Source: Nocardioides sp. S5 (GTDB lineage Bacteria; Actinomycetota; Actinomycetes; Propionibacteriales; Nocardioidaceae). From it: a DNA stretch of 64,000 nucleotides. The position numbers and the translations under genes are program-made. The DNA lies in contig NZ_CP022296.1 of the NCBI RefSeq assembly GCF_017310035.1, positions 3,286,001 through 3,350,000 on the forward strand, written 5' to 3'. Shown here one piece after another: positions 1-8,600 of the stretch. Every line of letters starts with the position of its first letter. The first letter of the stretch is position 1. The notes under the pieces were generated by a model. It did no database searches. It was not told the origin of the DNA and saw nothing but the letters and a program-made list of their open reading frames with translations.

Positions 1-351
1 CCCGTCGCTGCTGAGGAAGACGAGGTAGCGGCGGTCGACGATCATGCCCTCCAAGCCGCACGACGCACCGGACATCGGCGACTCGAAGGTGGTCGACGTT
101 CCGATGTCGCCTCGATAGACGGCATCCACGGCCACGGTGTAGGTGATCGGGTCGGCGCTGCTCATCACGGCCTGCTGGGGCGGGTCCTCCATGCCGACCA
201 ACGTCCCGGCGAAGATCTCGTCCGCACCGGCAACGGCGTCTGGAACCCCTCGATAGGCACAGGAACATGCGACGGCTGGTCCTGATCCCCACGTCACGAC
301 CAGACCCGGTACGACGAACACCGTCAGCACCAGGGCACGGAGGAATGGCAT
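1..351 (-). CDS. Secreted Cys-rich TIMP/NTR-like protein (partial, C-terminus off the left edge)
   Basis: I read this frame directly from the reverse strand; it starts at ATG 351 and is still open at base 1 (117 codons visible). The first 28 residues look like a signal peptide (MPFLRALVLTVFVVPG..., ending PAVA), and the predicted mature protein begins C-S-C. A Cys immediately after the cleavage site, a following 'F-G-T/V' strand, a 'V-A-V-D-A-V-Y-R-G' strand and a later 'S-C-G' plus 'Y-L-V-F' are the layout of bacterial NTR/TIMP-like secreted proteins (family knowledge). It points the same way as the HNH gene, 75 bp downstream of it. Function is unknown: TIMP-like folds inhibit metalloproteases in animals, but that role is not shown in bacteria. 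The missing C-terminus could carry an anchor. Confidence 0.65.
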   Translation of the reverse strand, partial: MPFLRALVLTVFVVPGLVVTWGSGPAVACSCAYRGVPDAVAGADEIFAGTLVGMEDPPQQAVMSSADPITYTVAVDAVYRGDIGTSTTFESPMSGASCGLEGMIVDRRYLVFLSSDG

Positions 352-426
352 GGCCTTCTGACGGCAGCTCCGAGGTAGGGGTTCCGTCCGCGTCGCTGCA
401 GGTCCGCACGCCCACCGCGCCGGCTC

Positions 427-1689
427 CTACGTCCGCCGGTGGAACCTGAGGTCGCCGTTGGGGAGGCGGTCGGTGCGGTAGCCGGTGTCGTGGGCGCGGT
501 GGTGGTGGTGCGGGCAGAGCAGGATCGCGTTGTCGAGGTCGGTGGGTCCGCCGGTGTGCCAGGGGTCGAGGTGGTGGGCGTCGCACCAGGTGCCGGGGGT
601 GTCGCATCCTTCGGCGCGACAGGTGCGGTCGCGGATCAGCAGCGCCTTGCGTTGAGCGGGTGTGAAGAGTCGTTTCGCGCGGCCGAGGTCGACCGGGAGG
701 CTGGTGCCGTCGAGGACGGTGGGGAGGATCTTCGCGGTGCACGCGAGCCGGCGTGCCTGGCTGGCGGTGATGCGGTCGCCGGTGAGGTCATCGCCCGGGA
801 CGAGGCCGGCGCCGATGAGGTCGGCGGTGGCGAGCTCGGCCCGCAGCGACGCCAAGGGGATGGTCACGACGACCGTGGTCGCGTCGCCGCCGTGGACGGG
901 CAGCCGGGTCGGGTCGGCTGCTTCGAGGAACCGGGCGAACGCCTCACCCATGCGGCGGGGGTAGGGCAGCCGGGTGAACGGATCGCCGTCCCCGCCCGTC
1001 TTTTCGTGGGGTGCGCGGGGGTTGGCGAACGCTTCGAGGTAGGTCGCGAGCCGGGTCGCGACCGCGTCCGGCACCAGCGCGCTGATGCGGGTGGTGCCGT
1101 CGCCCTGGCGGCGCATCGTCATCCGCGTCTTGTCCGCGGCGCGGGCTTCGAGATCGGCCAGCCGGGCGGCTTCCGCAGCCTCGGCGATCTCGGGGGCGAC
1201 CACGTCGAGGACCCGCCGCCCGATCCGCCCCAGCTCCTTCGGCCCGAACTCCGCCGCGCACGCGACCAGGTGGGCTTCAGCGCGGTCAACGGTGTCGGCG
1301 TCCACCGCAACGGGAAGGGCGTCGAGGGCTCGGCGGATCACGTGCGCCTGGGCCAGGGTCACGGCGCCCTCGCGCATCCCCACCGCCAGCACCGGCCGCT
1401 CCCGGTCCAACGCCCCAGCGAGGGCGAGATCGGCCCGTGCGTCGGCGTACCGGGCACGAGTCTGGTGCGCCAGCCACCCCGCGGCGTCCTTCGCACCCGT
1501 CGCGTCGGCGAGGTCGCCCGCGTCGGCCAGGACCCTCAGCCGGAGCTCGACCAGCTGCGCCTCGGCCGCGACGAGCTCACGGAGAGCGGCCGCCTTCTCG
1601 GAGGTGGACATGAACGTCGGGTTCGTCCCTGCGACGCCCTTCAGCAGGCTCCGGATGTCGGAGGCAGCAACAAGGATCGGGTGGTTCAC
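427..1689 (-). CDS. DUF222 / HNH endonuclease (13E12-repeat family)
   Basis: 420 aa. The N-terminal ~300 residues are the alpha-helical DUF222 domain typical of actinobacterial 13E12 proteins. The last ~65 residues are an HNH nuclease with its zinc ligands and catalytic histidines (C-R-A-E-G-C, C-D-A-H-H, L-D-N-A, L-C-P-H-H-H-H). The reading frame is open upstream to 1803, but I chose GTG 1689 because GGAAGGAGG lies about 6 nt before it and the N-terminus NHPILVAASDIRS matches how the family usually starts. It probably cuts or nicks DNA; the substrate is unknown. These genes are multicopy in many Actinobacteria. A promoter containing a LexA-type box sits about 180 bp upstream, so expression is probably part of the SOS response. 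Confidence 0.9.
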   Translation of the reverse strand: MNHPILVAASDIRSLLKGVAGTNPTFMSTSEKAAALRELVAAEAQLVELRLRVLADAGDLADATGAKDAAGWLAHQTRARYADARADLALAGALDRERPVLAVGMREGAVTLAQAHVIRRALDALPVAVDADTVDRAEAHLVACAAEFGPKELGRIGRRVLDVVAPEIAEAAEAARLADLEARAADKTRMTMRRQGDGTTRISALVPDAVATRLATYLEAFANPRAPHEKTGGDGDPFTRLPYPRRMGEAFARFLEAADPTRLPVHGGDATTVVVTIPLASLRAELATADLIGAGLVPGDDLTGDRITASQARRLACTAKILPTVLDGTSLPVDLGRAKRLFTPAQRKALLIRDRTCRAEGCDTPGTWCDAHHLDPWHTGGPTDLDNAILLCPHHHHRAHDTGYRTDRLPNGDLRFHRRT

Positions 1690-1719
1690 GGCTGGCCTCC
1701 TTCCGACGACGGCGTACCC

Positions 1720-1733
1720 CACGCACGTGCGTG
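1720..1733. other. Perfect 14-bp palindrome CACGCACGTGCGTG in the HNH leader
   Basis: CACGCACGTGCGTG is its own reverse complement. It sits in the 5' leader of the HNH gene, roughly 15 bp before the ribosome binding site. It could be an operator half-site pair or a small hairpin that affects translation. No known regulator is matched. Confidence 0.4.
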
Positions 1734-1864
1734 TGGCTCTACGGTCGTCGCTCCTGGAGGCCCGGATCACCGGACTATTACTCACCCTCGCAACTCGCCC
1801 CACCAGCTCGGCATCACGACTACCCGGTGACTGTGGAACGTGAACCCGACTCTACCCCGGCTCG

Positions 1865-1892
1865 ACCATATTTAGAACACACGTTCGATCAA
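1865..1892 (-). promoter_or_regulatory. Predicted promoter of the HNH gene
   Basis: On the minus strand there is TTGATC (1887-1892), a 16-nt spacer, then TATGGT (1865-1870). These are good -35 and TANNNT -10 elements for a housekeeping sigma factor. The segment is visibly more AT-rich than its surroundings. The leader to the GTG start at 1689 would be about 170 nt. Confidence 0.55.
1873..1888. promoter_or_regulatory. LexA (SOS) box TAGAACACACGTTCGA
   Basis: The sequence TAGAACACACGTTCGA carries the Gram-positive/actinobacterial LexA core GAAC-N4-GTTC, with an extended GTTCGA half and one changed outer base in the other half (A for C). It fills the spacer between the -35 and -10 of the HNH promoter, the classical repression position. 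From memory, several 13E12 genes of M. tuberculosis are LexA-controlled, which fits. Confidence 0.7.
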
Positions 1893-2079
1893 GAACGCAT
1901 CAGGATCCGCCCGTTGTGCGGAGACGACTCGTCCGGGACTCGACGGGCGGTCCTCCGCGTCCGACGCGGCCATCAAGGGTCGAGCAGACGCTGCTCGCGC
2001 TCCGGCCGCACGAGGGCTTCACCGTCCACTCGGACCACTGCCTCGACACGTCCCCCACGGGACAGCCAGGCGAAGCCGT
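1893..2079. other. Intergenic stretch between the HNH promoter and proB
   Basis: Together with the HNH leader this makes about 390 bases without a recognisable gene. It separates the proB 3' end from the HNH promoter. A 55-codon plus-strand frame (GTG 1916 to TAG 2083) is open but has no ribosome binding site and no recognisable product. No clear terminator hairpin was seen after proB. Confidence 0.5.
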
Positions 2080-3204
2080 CTAGCCCAGCAGCACCAGGTC
2101 GTCGCGGTGCACGACCTCGCGCTCGTACGCCGCTCCCAGCGACTCCTTCAGGTCACCGGTGGAGCGGCCGAGGAGCGCGGGCAGCTCCTCGGAGTCGAAG
2201 TTCACCAGCCCCCGGGCCACCACTCCCCCGTCGGGATCGAGCAGGTCGACGGGGTCACCGGCCACGAAGCTGCCGGCCACCGAGGTGATGCCGGCGGGCA
2301 GCAACGAGGCCCCGCGGGACACCACGGCGCGTACGGCTCCGGCGTCGAGGGTCAGCGAGCCGAGGCCCGTGGTGGCGTGCGCCAGCCAGAGCTGACGTGC
2401 CGGGCGACGCTTGCCGGTGGCCTCGAAGAGGGTGCCGACCTCGGCACCCGCGAGCGCCGCAGCACCCTGCTCGGCAGAAGTGAGCACGACCGGGATGCCG
2501 GCGCCGGTCGCGATGCGGGCGGCCTCCACCTTGGTCGTCATGCCCCCGGTGCCGACGCCGGACGAGCCAGCCGCACCGATGGTGACCGCCGCGAGGTCGT
2601 CCTCGGAGCGCACCACGGGCAGCAGCTGCGCACCGGACCGGCTCGGCGGGCCGTCGTAGAGACCGTCGACGTCGGAGAGCAGCACGAGCAGGTCGGCGTG
2701 CACCAGGTGCGCCACCAGCGCCGCGAGCCGGTCGTTGTCGCCGAAGCGGATCTCGGAGGTGGCGACGGTGTCGTTCTCGTTGACGATCGGCACCACCCCG
2801 AGCTCGAGCAGCTTGGCGAGGGTCTGGTGCGCGTTGCGGTAGTGGGCGCGGCGCACCACGTCGTCAACGGTGAGCAGGACCTGGCCGGTCACGATGCCGT
2901 GCCTGGCGAACTCCTCCTGGTAGCGGTGGGCCAGCAGCCCCTGCCCCACGGACGCCGCCGCCTGCTGGGCCGCCAGGGCGCGCGGGCGGGTGCTGAAGCC
3001 GAGCGGCGCCAGGCCGGCTGCAATGGCGCCCGACGACACCAGGACCACCTCGGCGCCGCTGCCTCGCGCCGTCGCGAGGACCTCGACGAGACGGCGTACG
3101 CGATCGGGGTCGATCCCACCCGCGGCCGTGGTCAGCGACGACGACCCGACCTTGACCACGATGCGCCGGGCGGCGCGGACCAGGGTCGAGCGGTCAGTCG
3201 TCAC
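2080..3204 (-). CDS. proB: Glutamate 5-kinase
   Basis: 374 aa. Phosphorylates L-glutamate with ATP, the first committed step of proline synthesis, in the cytosol. The N-terminal amino-acid-kinase fold starts [11 protein letters not shown], with VSSGAI for phosphate binding and [10 protein letters not shown] and FGDND in the glutamate/ATP site. A PUA domain follows from about residue 275 ([11 protein letters not shown] onward), as in full-length bacterial ProB. The open frame extends upstream to 3693 inside obg, but GTG 3204 gives the family N-terminus. It overlaps the obg stop by 11 nt, so the two are probably translationally coupled. proA is not next to it. Confidence 0.95.
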   Translation of the reverse strand: MTTDRSTLVRAARRIVVKVGSSSLTTAAGGIDPDRVRRLVEVLATARGSGAEVVLVSSGAIAAGLAPLGFSTRPRALAAQQAAASVGQGLLAHRYQEEFARHGIVTGQVLLTVDDVVRRAHYRNAHQTLAKLLELGVVPIVNENDTVATSEIRFGDNDRLAALVAHLVHADLLVLLSDVDGLYDGPPSRSGAQLLPVVRSEDDLAAVTIGAAGSSGVGTGGMTTKVEAARIATGAGIPVVLTSAEQGAAALAGAEVGTLFEATGKRRPARQLWLAHATTGLGSLTLDAGAVRAVVSRGASLLPAGITSVAGSFVAGDPVDLLDPDGGVVARGLVNFDSEELPALLGRSTGDLKESLGAAYEREVVHRDDLVLLG

Positions 3205-4759
3205 TGCCGTCCCAGTCGGGGTCGTCCTTGCTGCCGATCTCGTAGGACATCGGACCGACTCCCGAGCTGCCGCTGCTGCGGTTGGGGCCCTTCTTCTTGC
3301 GCTCCTCGTCGAGGCGGCGGGCGACGTCGGCGCGCGCCTCCTCCTCGCTCTTGGTCTCCATCGCCTCGGCGATGTCGCGACGGCGCTCGCGGGCCGGGCG
3401 GTTCTCACGGAGCCGCTCGTCCTCACCACGGCGACCGAGCATCTCGGCGCCCGCCTCGATGCTGGGCTTGAAGTCGAAGACCACGGAGTTGTTCTCGGGG
3501 CCGATGATGACGGCGTCGCCCTCCTCGGCGCCCATGCGCGCGAGCTTGATCTCCACGCCGAGCCGGTTGAGACGGTCGGCGAGGAAGCCCACCGCCTCCT
3601 CGTTGCTGAAGTCGGTCTGGCGCACCCAGCGCTCGGGCTTGGTGCCGCGCACGCGCCACCCGTCATCGGTCCGGACGACCTCGAAGTCGTCACTGGCGTC
3701 GACGGCCTTCGGCCGCAGCACGATCCGCTCGGGCGCGACGTCGGGGGCGACCTCGCGCGACGCGACGACGATCTCGGCCATCGCGAACGTCAGCTCGCGC
3801 AGACCGGCACCGGACGCAGCACTGACCTCGAAGACCCGCAGCCCACGACCGCGCAGCTCCTCGACCACCATGTCGGCGATGTCCTGGCCGTCCGGCACGT
3901 CGACCTTGTTGAGCGCGACCAGTCGCGGGCGGTCCTCGAGACCGCCGTAGCGGGCCAGCTCGCCCTCGATGACCTCCAGGTCGTCGAGCGGGTTGCGACC
4001 GGGCTCGATCGACGCCGTGTCGACGACGTGGACCAGCGCCGCGCAGCGCTCGATGTGGCGCAGGAAGTCGTGGCCCAGGCCGCGGCCCTCCGCGGCACCC
4101 TCGATCAGGCCGGGGACGTCGGCGACCACGAAGGTGGTCTCGCCCGCGGTGACCACGCCGAGGTTGGGGATCAGCGTGGTGAAGGGGTAGTCGGCGATCT
4201 TGGGCCGGGCCCGCGAGATCGCGGCGATGAGCGAGGACTTGCCGGCGCTCGGGAACCCGACGAGGCCGATGTCGGCGACGACCTTCAGCTCGAGGCGTAC
4301 GACGAGCTCGTCCCCGGGCTCGCCCAGCAGCGCGAAGCCGGGGGCCTTGCGCTTGGAGGAGGCCAGCGCCGCGTTGCCGAGGCCGCCCCGACCGCCCTGG
4401 GCGACCACCATGGTCGTGCCGTGGCCGATCAGGTCGGCGAGCTCGTTGCCGTCGGCGTCCTTGACCAGGGTGCCGTCGGGGACGGTGAGGACGAGGTCCT
4501 TGCCGTTGCCGCCGTTCTTGTGGTCACCGGCGCCCTGTCCGCCGTTGTCGGCGCGGCGCTTGGGGCTGTGGTGGTAGTCGACGAGGGTGGTGACGCTGGT
4601 GTCCACCTGCAGGATGATCGATCCGCCCTGGCCGCCGTTGCCGCCGTCAGGACCACCGAGCGGCTTGAACTTCTCGCGCTTGACGGAGGCCACGCCGTTG
4701 CCACCTCGTCCGGCCGCGAGGTGCAGCGTCACCTGGTCGACGAACGTGGGGATGGCCAT
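3194..4759 (-). CDS. obg: Obg/CgtA GTPase, 50S ribosome assembly
   Basis: 521 aa. An essential GTPase that binds 50S precursors and links ribosome maturation to growth and (p)ppGpp. The N-terminal OBG domain is glycine-rich ([17 protein letters not shown]). The G domain has GFPSAGKSS (G1), DVPGLIEG (G3) and NKVD (G4). After it come an OCT domain and a charged tail ending in acidic residues, which makes it longer than E. coli Obg (about 390 aa); actinobacterial Obg proteins often have such tails. ATG 4759 was chosen because AAGGAA lies 4 nt upstream and the protein starts [10 protein letters not shown]; the longer frame to 4789 lacks a better site. It follows rpmA, with a hairpin between them. 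Confidence 0.96.
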   Translation of the reverse strand: MAIPTFVDQVTLHLAAGRGGNGVASVKREKFKPLGGPDGGNGGQGGSIILQVDTSVTTLVDYHHSPKRRADNGGQGAGDHKNGGNGKDLVLTVPDGTLVKDADGNELADLIGHGTTMVVAQGGRGGLGNAALASSKRKAPGFALLGEPGDELVVRLELKVVADIGLVGFPSAGKSSLIAAISRARPKIADYPFTTLIPNLGVVTAGETTFVVADVPGLIEGAAEGRGLGHDFLRHIERCAALVHVVDTASIEPGRNPLDDLEVIEGELARYGGLEDRPRLVALNKVDVPDGQDIADMVVEELRGRGLRVFEVSAASGAGLRELTFAMAEIVVASREVAPDVAPERIVLRPKAVDASDDFEVVRTDDGWRVRGTKPERWVRQTDFSNEEAVGFLADRLNRLGVEIKLARMGAEEGDAVIIGPENNSVVFDFKPSIEAGAEMLGRRGEDERLRENRPARERRRDIAEAMETKSEEEARADVARRLDEERKKKGPNRSSGSSGVGPMSYEIGSKDDPDWDGSDD

Positions 4760-4788
4760 CAGATTCCTTGCATCGGTGGGTGAAAGCA

Positions 4789-4820
4789 CGAAGGGCGCCC
4801 CGGAATCGGGACGCCCTTCG
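4789..4820 (-). terminator. Hairpin between rpmA and obg
   Basis: CGAAGGGCGCCCCG (4789-4802), loop GAAT, CGGGACGCCCTTCG (4807-4820): 13 of 14 bp pair. It begins about 27 nt after the rpmA stop and ends 30 nt before obg. No U-run follows, so it may be a partial terminator/attenuator that lowers obg relative to the ribosomal protein genes, or an mRNA end after processing. Confidence 0.6.
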
Positions 4821-4846
4821 CAGAAGTGCTCAGTGTCGCGGGGAGG

Positions 4847-5101
4847 TCACTCGCCGGGGACGATGTTGACGACCTTGCGACCGCGGCGGGTGCCGAACTC
4901 GACGGCGCCGGCCTGCAGGGCGAACAGGGTGTCGTCGCCGCCACGGCCCACGCCGGTGCCCGGGTGGAAGTGCGTGCCGCGCTGGCGGACGATGATCTCG
5001 CCGGCGCCGACGACCTGGCCGCCGAAACGCTTCACGCCGAGGCGCTGCGAGTTCGAGTCACGACCGTTCTTGGTGCTCGCGGCACCCTTCTTGTGAGCCA
5101 T
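4847..5101 (-). CDS. rpmA: 50S ribosomal protein L27
   Basis: 84 aa, the usual L27 length. It starts [17 protein letters not shown], the conserved N-terminal arm that reaches the peptidyl transferase centre, and continues with KRFGGQ and GTHFHPG. There is no N-terminal cleavable extension like the one in Firmicutes L27. It lies 56 bp after rplU in the standard rplU-rpmA-obg order. Confidence 0.98.
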   Translation of the reverse strand: MAHKKGAASTKNGRDSNSQRLGVKRFGGQVVGAGEIIVRQRGTHFHPGTGVGRGGDDTLFALQAGAVEFGTRRGRKVVNIVPGE

Positions 5102-5157
5102 TGTTCAGTCCTTTGACGATTGAGCTGGAGAGAGACGTGTCGACCTCGAGCGAACGC

Positions 5158-5457
5158 TCAGAGGGAGATGTCGGTGACCTTGACCTGGGTGTACTTCTGG
5201 CGGTGACCCTGGCGCTTCTTGTAGCCGGTCTTGTTCTTGTACTTCTGGATGATGATCTTGGGGCCCTTGGTCCGGCCGGTGACCTCGACGGTCACGCTCG
5301 CCTTGTCCAGGCCGGTCGCGGTGACCTTCTCGCCATCGACGACCATCACCACCGGAAGGGTGAGGGTGTCGCCCGCGGCGCCCATCGCGTCGATCTCGAT
5401 GACGTCGCCCACGGCAACCTTCTGCTGCTTGCTGCCAGCGCGCACGATCGCGTACAC
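5158..5457 (-). CDS. rplU: 50S ribosomal protein L21
   Basis: 99 aa, close to the usual 100-104. It starts with YAIVRAGSKQQKV and ends with the conserved basic stretch KNKTGYKKRQGHRQ. It binds 23S rRNA in the large subunit. The frame is open to 5637, but I chose GTG 5457: GAGGAG lies about 8 nt before it, and the product then begins as L21 proteins do (V-Y-A-I). An ATG at 5472 would add five residues (MRRVA), but it overlaps that ribosome binding site. Confidence 0.96.
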   Translation of the reverse strand: MYAIVRAGSKQQKVAVGDVIEIDAMGAAGDTLTLPVVMVVDGEKVTATGLDKASVTVEVTGRTKGPKIIIQKYKNKTGYKKRQGHRQKYTQVKVTDISL

Positions 5458-5642
5458 GGCCACTCTCCTCATCAGACTGCGGAAAACTGGGGGAACTTCT
5501 ACCTGCGCACGACACCGCCTGGAAGGGCGAGTACGCCGCGTGGCGGGCGCGCAGGGATGGTGTGTCGAACACCGAGGGTCAAGACTACGGGATCGGGTGA
5601 CGACCGGCAAAACGACGTCCGGCCGCCCCCGTCCCACGGTGC

Positions 5643-8600
5643 TCAGCGCTTGCGCGAGCCCTTCTTCTTGATCGGCACGTGCTCCACGACGGGTGCGTCC
5701 ACCGGCTCGGAGCCGGCAGTGCCGGGCTCGACCGCGCCCGTGTCCGGGACGGTGCCGGCAGCACCGGAGAGCACACCCGGCACCTGGCCCGAGCCGTCGG
5801 TCGCGACCGGCTCGGTCACGGAGACGGCGGCCGGCGGACCGGCGGGACGGCTCGCGGAGCGGCGTCGGGTGCGGGTGACGACGCGCGGCTTCTCGTCCTC
5901 GACGGGAGCCGGCGCAGCAGGCTCCTCAGCAGCCCCTTTGGCAGGCGCCTCGACCGGGGTCTCGGCAGCGGGCTCGTCAGCGGCCTCGGCCGGAACCTCC
6001 TGGGCAGCCTCGGCCGGAGCCTCGGCAGCGGGTTTCGCCGTCGGCTCCTCCGCGGAGGCAGCGGGCTCGTCAGCCGGCTCCGCCACGCTGGGAGCAGCCT
6101 CGTCGGCCGGCTTCTCGTCAACCGGCTTCTCGTCGGCCGGCTTCTCGTCAACCGGCTTCTCGTGGCGCGCCATGGCGGCCACGTCCTTGGGCGACGGGGC
6201 GTGGCCGTGGTGGTCGGAGGACGAGTCGCTGCCTCCCCCGTTGCCCCCGTTGCCACCGCCGCTGCCGTTGTCGTTCTCACCGCTGGCGCCGCGGCGACCG
6301 CGACGGCGGGAGCTGCGACGGCCCTCGCCGTCGTCTGACTTCGCGTCGGGGTCGACCGGCTGGTCCTTGATGACGACGCCGCGACCGTGGCAGTGCTCGC
6401 AGTTCTCGCTGAACGACTCGAGCAGACCGGTGCCGATGCGCTTGCGCGTCATCTGGACCAGGCCGAGCGAGGTGACCTCGGCGACCTGGTGGCGGGTGCG
6501 GTCACGGCCCAGGCACTCGACCAGACGGCGTACGACGAGGTCACGGTTGGACTCCAGGACCATGTCGATGAAGTCGACCACGATGATGCCGCCGATGTCG
6601 CGCAGCCGGAGCTGGCGCACGATCTCCTCGGCCGCCTCGAGGTTGTTCTTGGTGACCGTCTCCTCCAGGTTGCCACCGGAGCCGGTGAACTTGCCGGTGT
6701 TGACGTCGACCACCGTCATGGCCTCGGTGCGGTCGATGACCAGCGAGCCGCCCGAGGGCAGCCAGACCTTGCGGTCCAGGCCCTTCTGGATCTGCTCGTT
6801 GACGCGGTAGGTCGCGAAGATGTCGCCGCCGGTGCTCCCGCGCTCGAAGCGCTGCACGCGCTCGGCGAGGTCCGGGGCCACCGACTCGACGTACGCCGAC
6901 ACGGTCTCCCACGCAGCGTCGCCCTCGATGACGAGCTTGGAGAAGTCCTCGGTGAAGAGGTCGCGGACCACCTTGAGCGTCAGGTCGGGCTCTCCGTAGA
7001 GCAGCTGCGGGCCGGAGCCGCGGTTGGCGGACTTCTTCTCGATGTCCTCCCAGCGCGCCTTGAGCCGCTCCACGTCGCGGGTCAGCTCCTCCTCGCTGGC
7101 GCCCTCGGCAGCGGTGCGCACGATCACACCGGCGGTGTCGGGGACGATCTCCTTGAGGAGGTTCTTCAGACGGTTGCGCTCGGTGTCGGGCAGCTTGCGC
7201 GAGATGCCCGAGGTGGTGCCGTCGGGGACGTAGACGAGGAAGCGGCCGGCCAGGCTGACCTGGCTGGTGAGGCGGGCACCCTTGTGGCCGATCGGGTCCT
7301 TGGTGACCTGCACCAGGATCATCTGGCCGCTGGAGAGCACGGACTCGATCTTGCGCGGCGCGCCCTCCTTGTGACCGAGTGCGGACCAGTTCACCTCACC
7401 GGCGTAGAGCACGGCGTTGCGGCCCTTGCCGATGTCGATGAAGGCGGCCTCCATCGAGGGCAGCACGTTCTGCACGCGGCCGAGGTAGACGTTGCCGATG
7501 ATCGAGGTCTGCGACTCGCGGGCGACGTAGTGCTCGACGAGCACCTTGTCCTCGAGCACGCCGATCTGGGTGAGGTCCTCGCGCTGGCGGATCACCATGA
7601 CGCGCTCCACGGACTCGCGACGGGCCAGGAACTCGGCCTCGCTCACGATGGGCGCACGACGGCGACCGGCCTCGCGGCCCTCGCGGCGACGCTGCTTCTT
7701 CGCCTCGAGGCGGGTGGAGCCGGCGACCGAGGTGATCTGGTCCTCGGCGGAGCGCGTACGCCGCACGCGGGTGACGGTGTTGGGCTCGTCGTCGGACGAC
7801 TCGGCGTCGTCGCCCGAACGGCGGCGGCGACGACGGCGACGCGACGAGCCGTCGCCGTTGCCCTCACCGGCGTCGGGACCGGAGTCGGGACCGGAGTCAC
7901 CGTCGCCCGACGCGCCGGCCTCGGCCGCGTCGTCGGAGGAGTCGGCGGACTCCTGGTCGGTGTCGCCGTTGTCGGCGGAGGAGTCGGACGACTTGCGGCG
8001 GCGGCGGCCACCGCGGCGGCGGCGGCGACGGGCGGAACCGCCCTCGCCGTCCTCGCCCTCGCCCTCGCCCTCGTCGGCCGAGGCCGACTCGTCGGCGTCG
8101 GCGGCGACCTCGGGGGCCTCCTCGGTCACGCCCTCGGCGTCGGCAGCGGCCTCCTCGGTCGCGTCCTCGTCCTCGGGGGCCTCGGCGGCGACGGCCTCGG
8201 TGGCCTCGGCGGCCTTGCCCCTGCCCCTGCCGGAGCCCGACGCCTTCTTGCCGGCGGACTTGCTCGTGGACTTCTTGGCGGCAGCCTTCCTGACGGGCCG
8301 CTGGGCGGCAGGCTCCTCGCCGGCGGTCTCCGCAGCGGTCTCGGCGGCGGCGGGCTCATCACCCTCGACCGTCTCGACGGCGGCCGGCGCGGGCTTCTTG
8401 CGCGTGCGTCGTGTGGTGGTCGTGACCACCGGTGCCTGGAACAGCACGGCGGGAGCAGCGTCGTCGGAGGTCTCGTCCGTGTCGGTGCCAGCCGCGGCGT
8501 CGGCCGGAGCGTCGACGGCAGCGGCGGACTCCGCGGCGGGCGCGGCGGTCTTCTTGGCGGCACGCTTGCGCGGGGCGCGCTTGGCGGGAGCGGTCGCGGG

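Noticed and set aside
439-1830. Long plus-strand open frame (463 codons) opposite the HNH gene
   Set aside because: It is the antisense shadow of a strongly recognisable DUF222/HNH protein; high GC keeps antisense frames open and its own translation has no family features.
1916-2083. 55-codon plus-strand frame between the HNH promoter and proB
   Set aside because: Its C-terminal half looks mildly protein-like, but there is no ribosome binding site or recognisable homology, and it overlaps the proB stop; chance is as likely as a remnant.
3205-3693. N-terminal extension of the proB frame
   Set aside because: This part is a shifted reading of obg (Ser/Arg/Ala noise); ProB family starts at GTG 3204.
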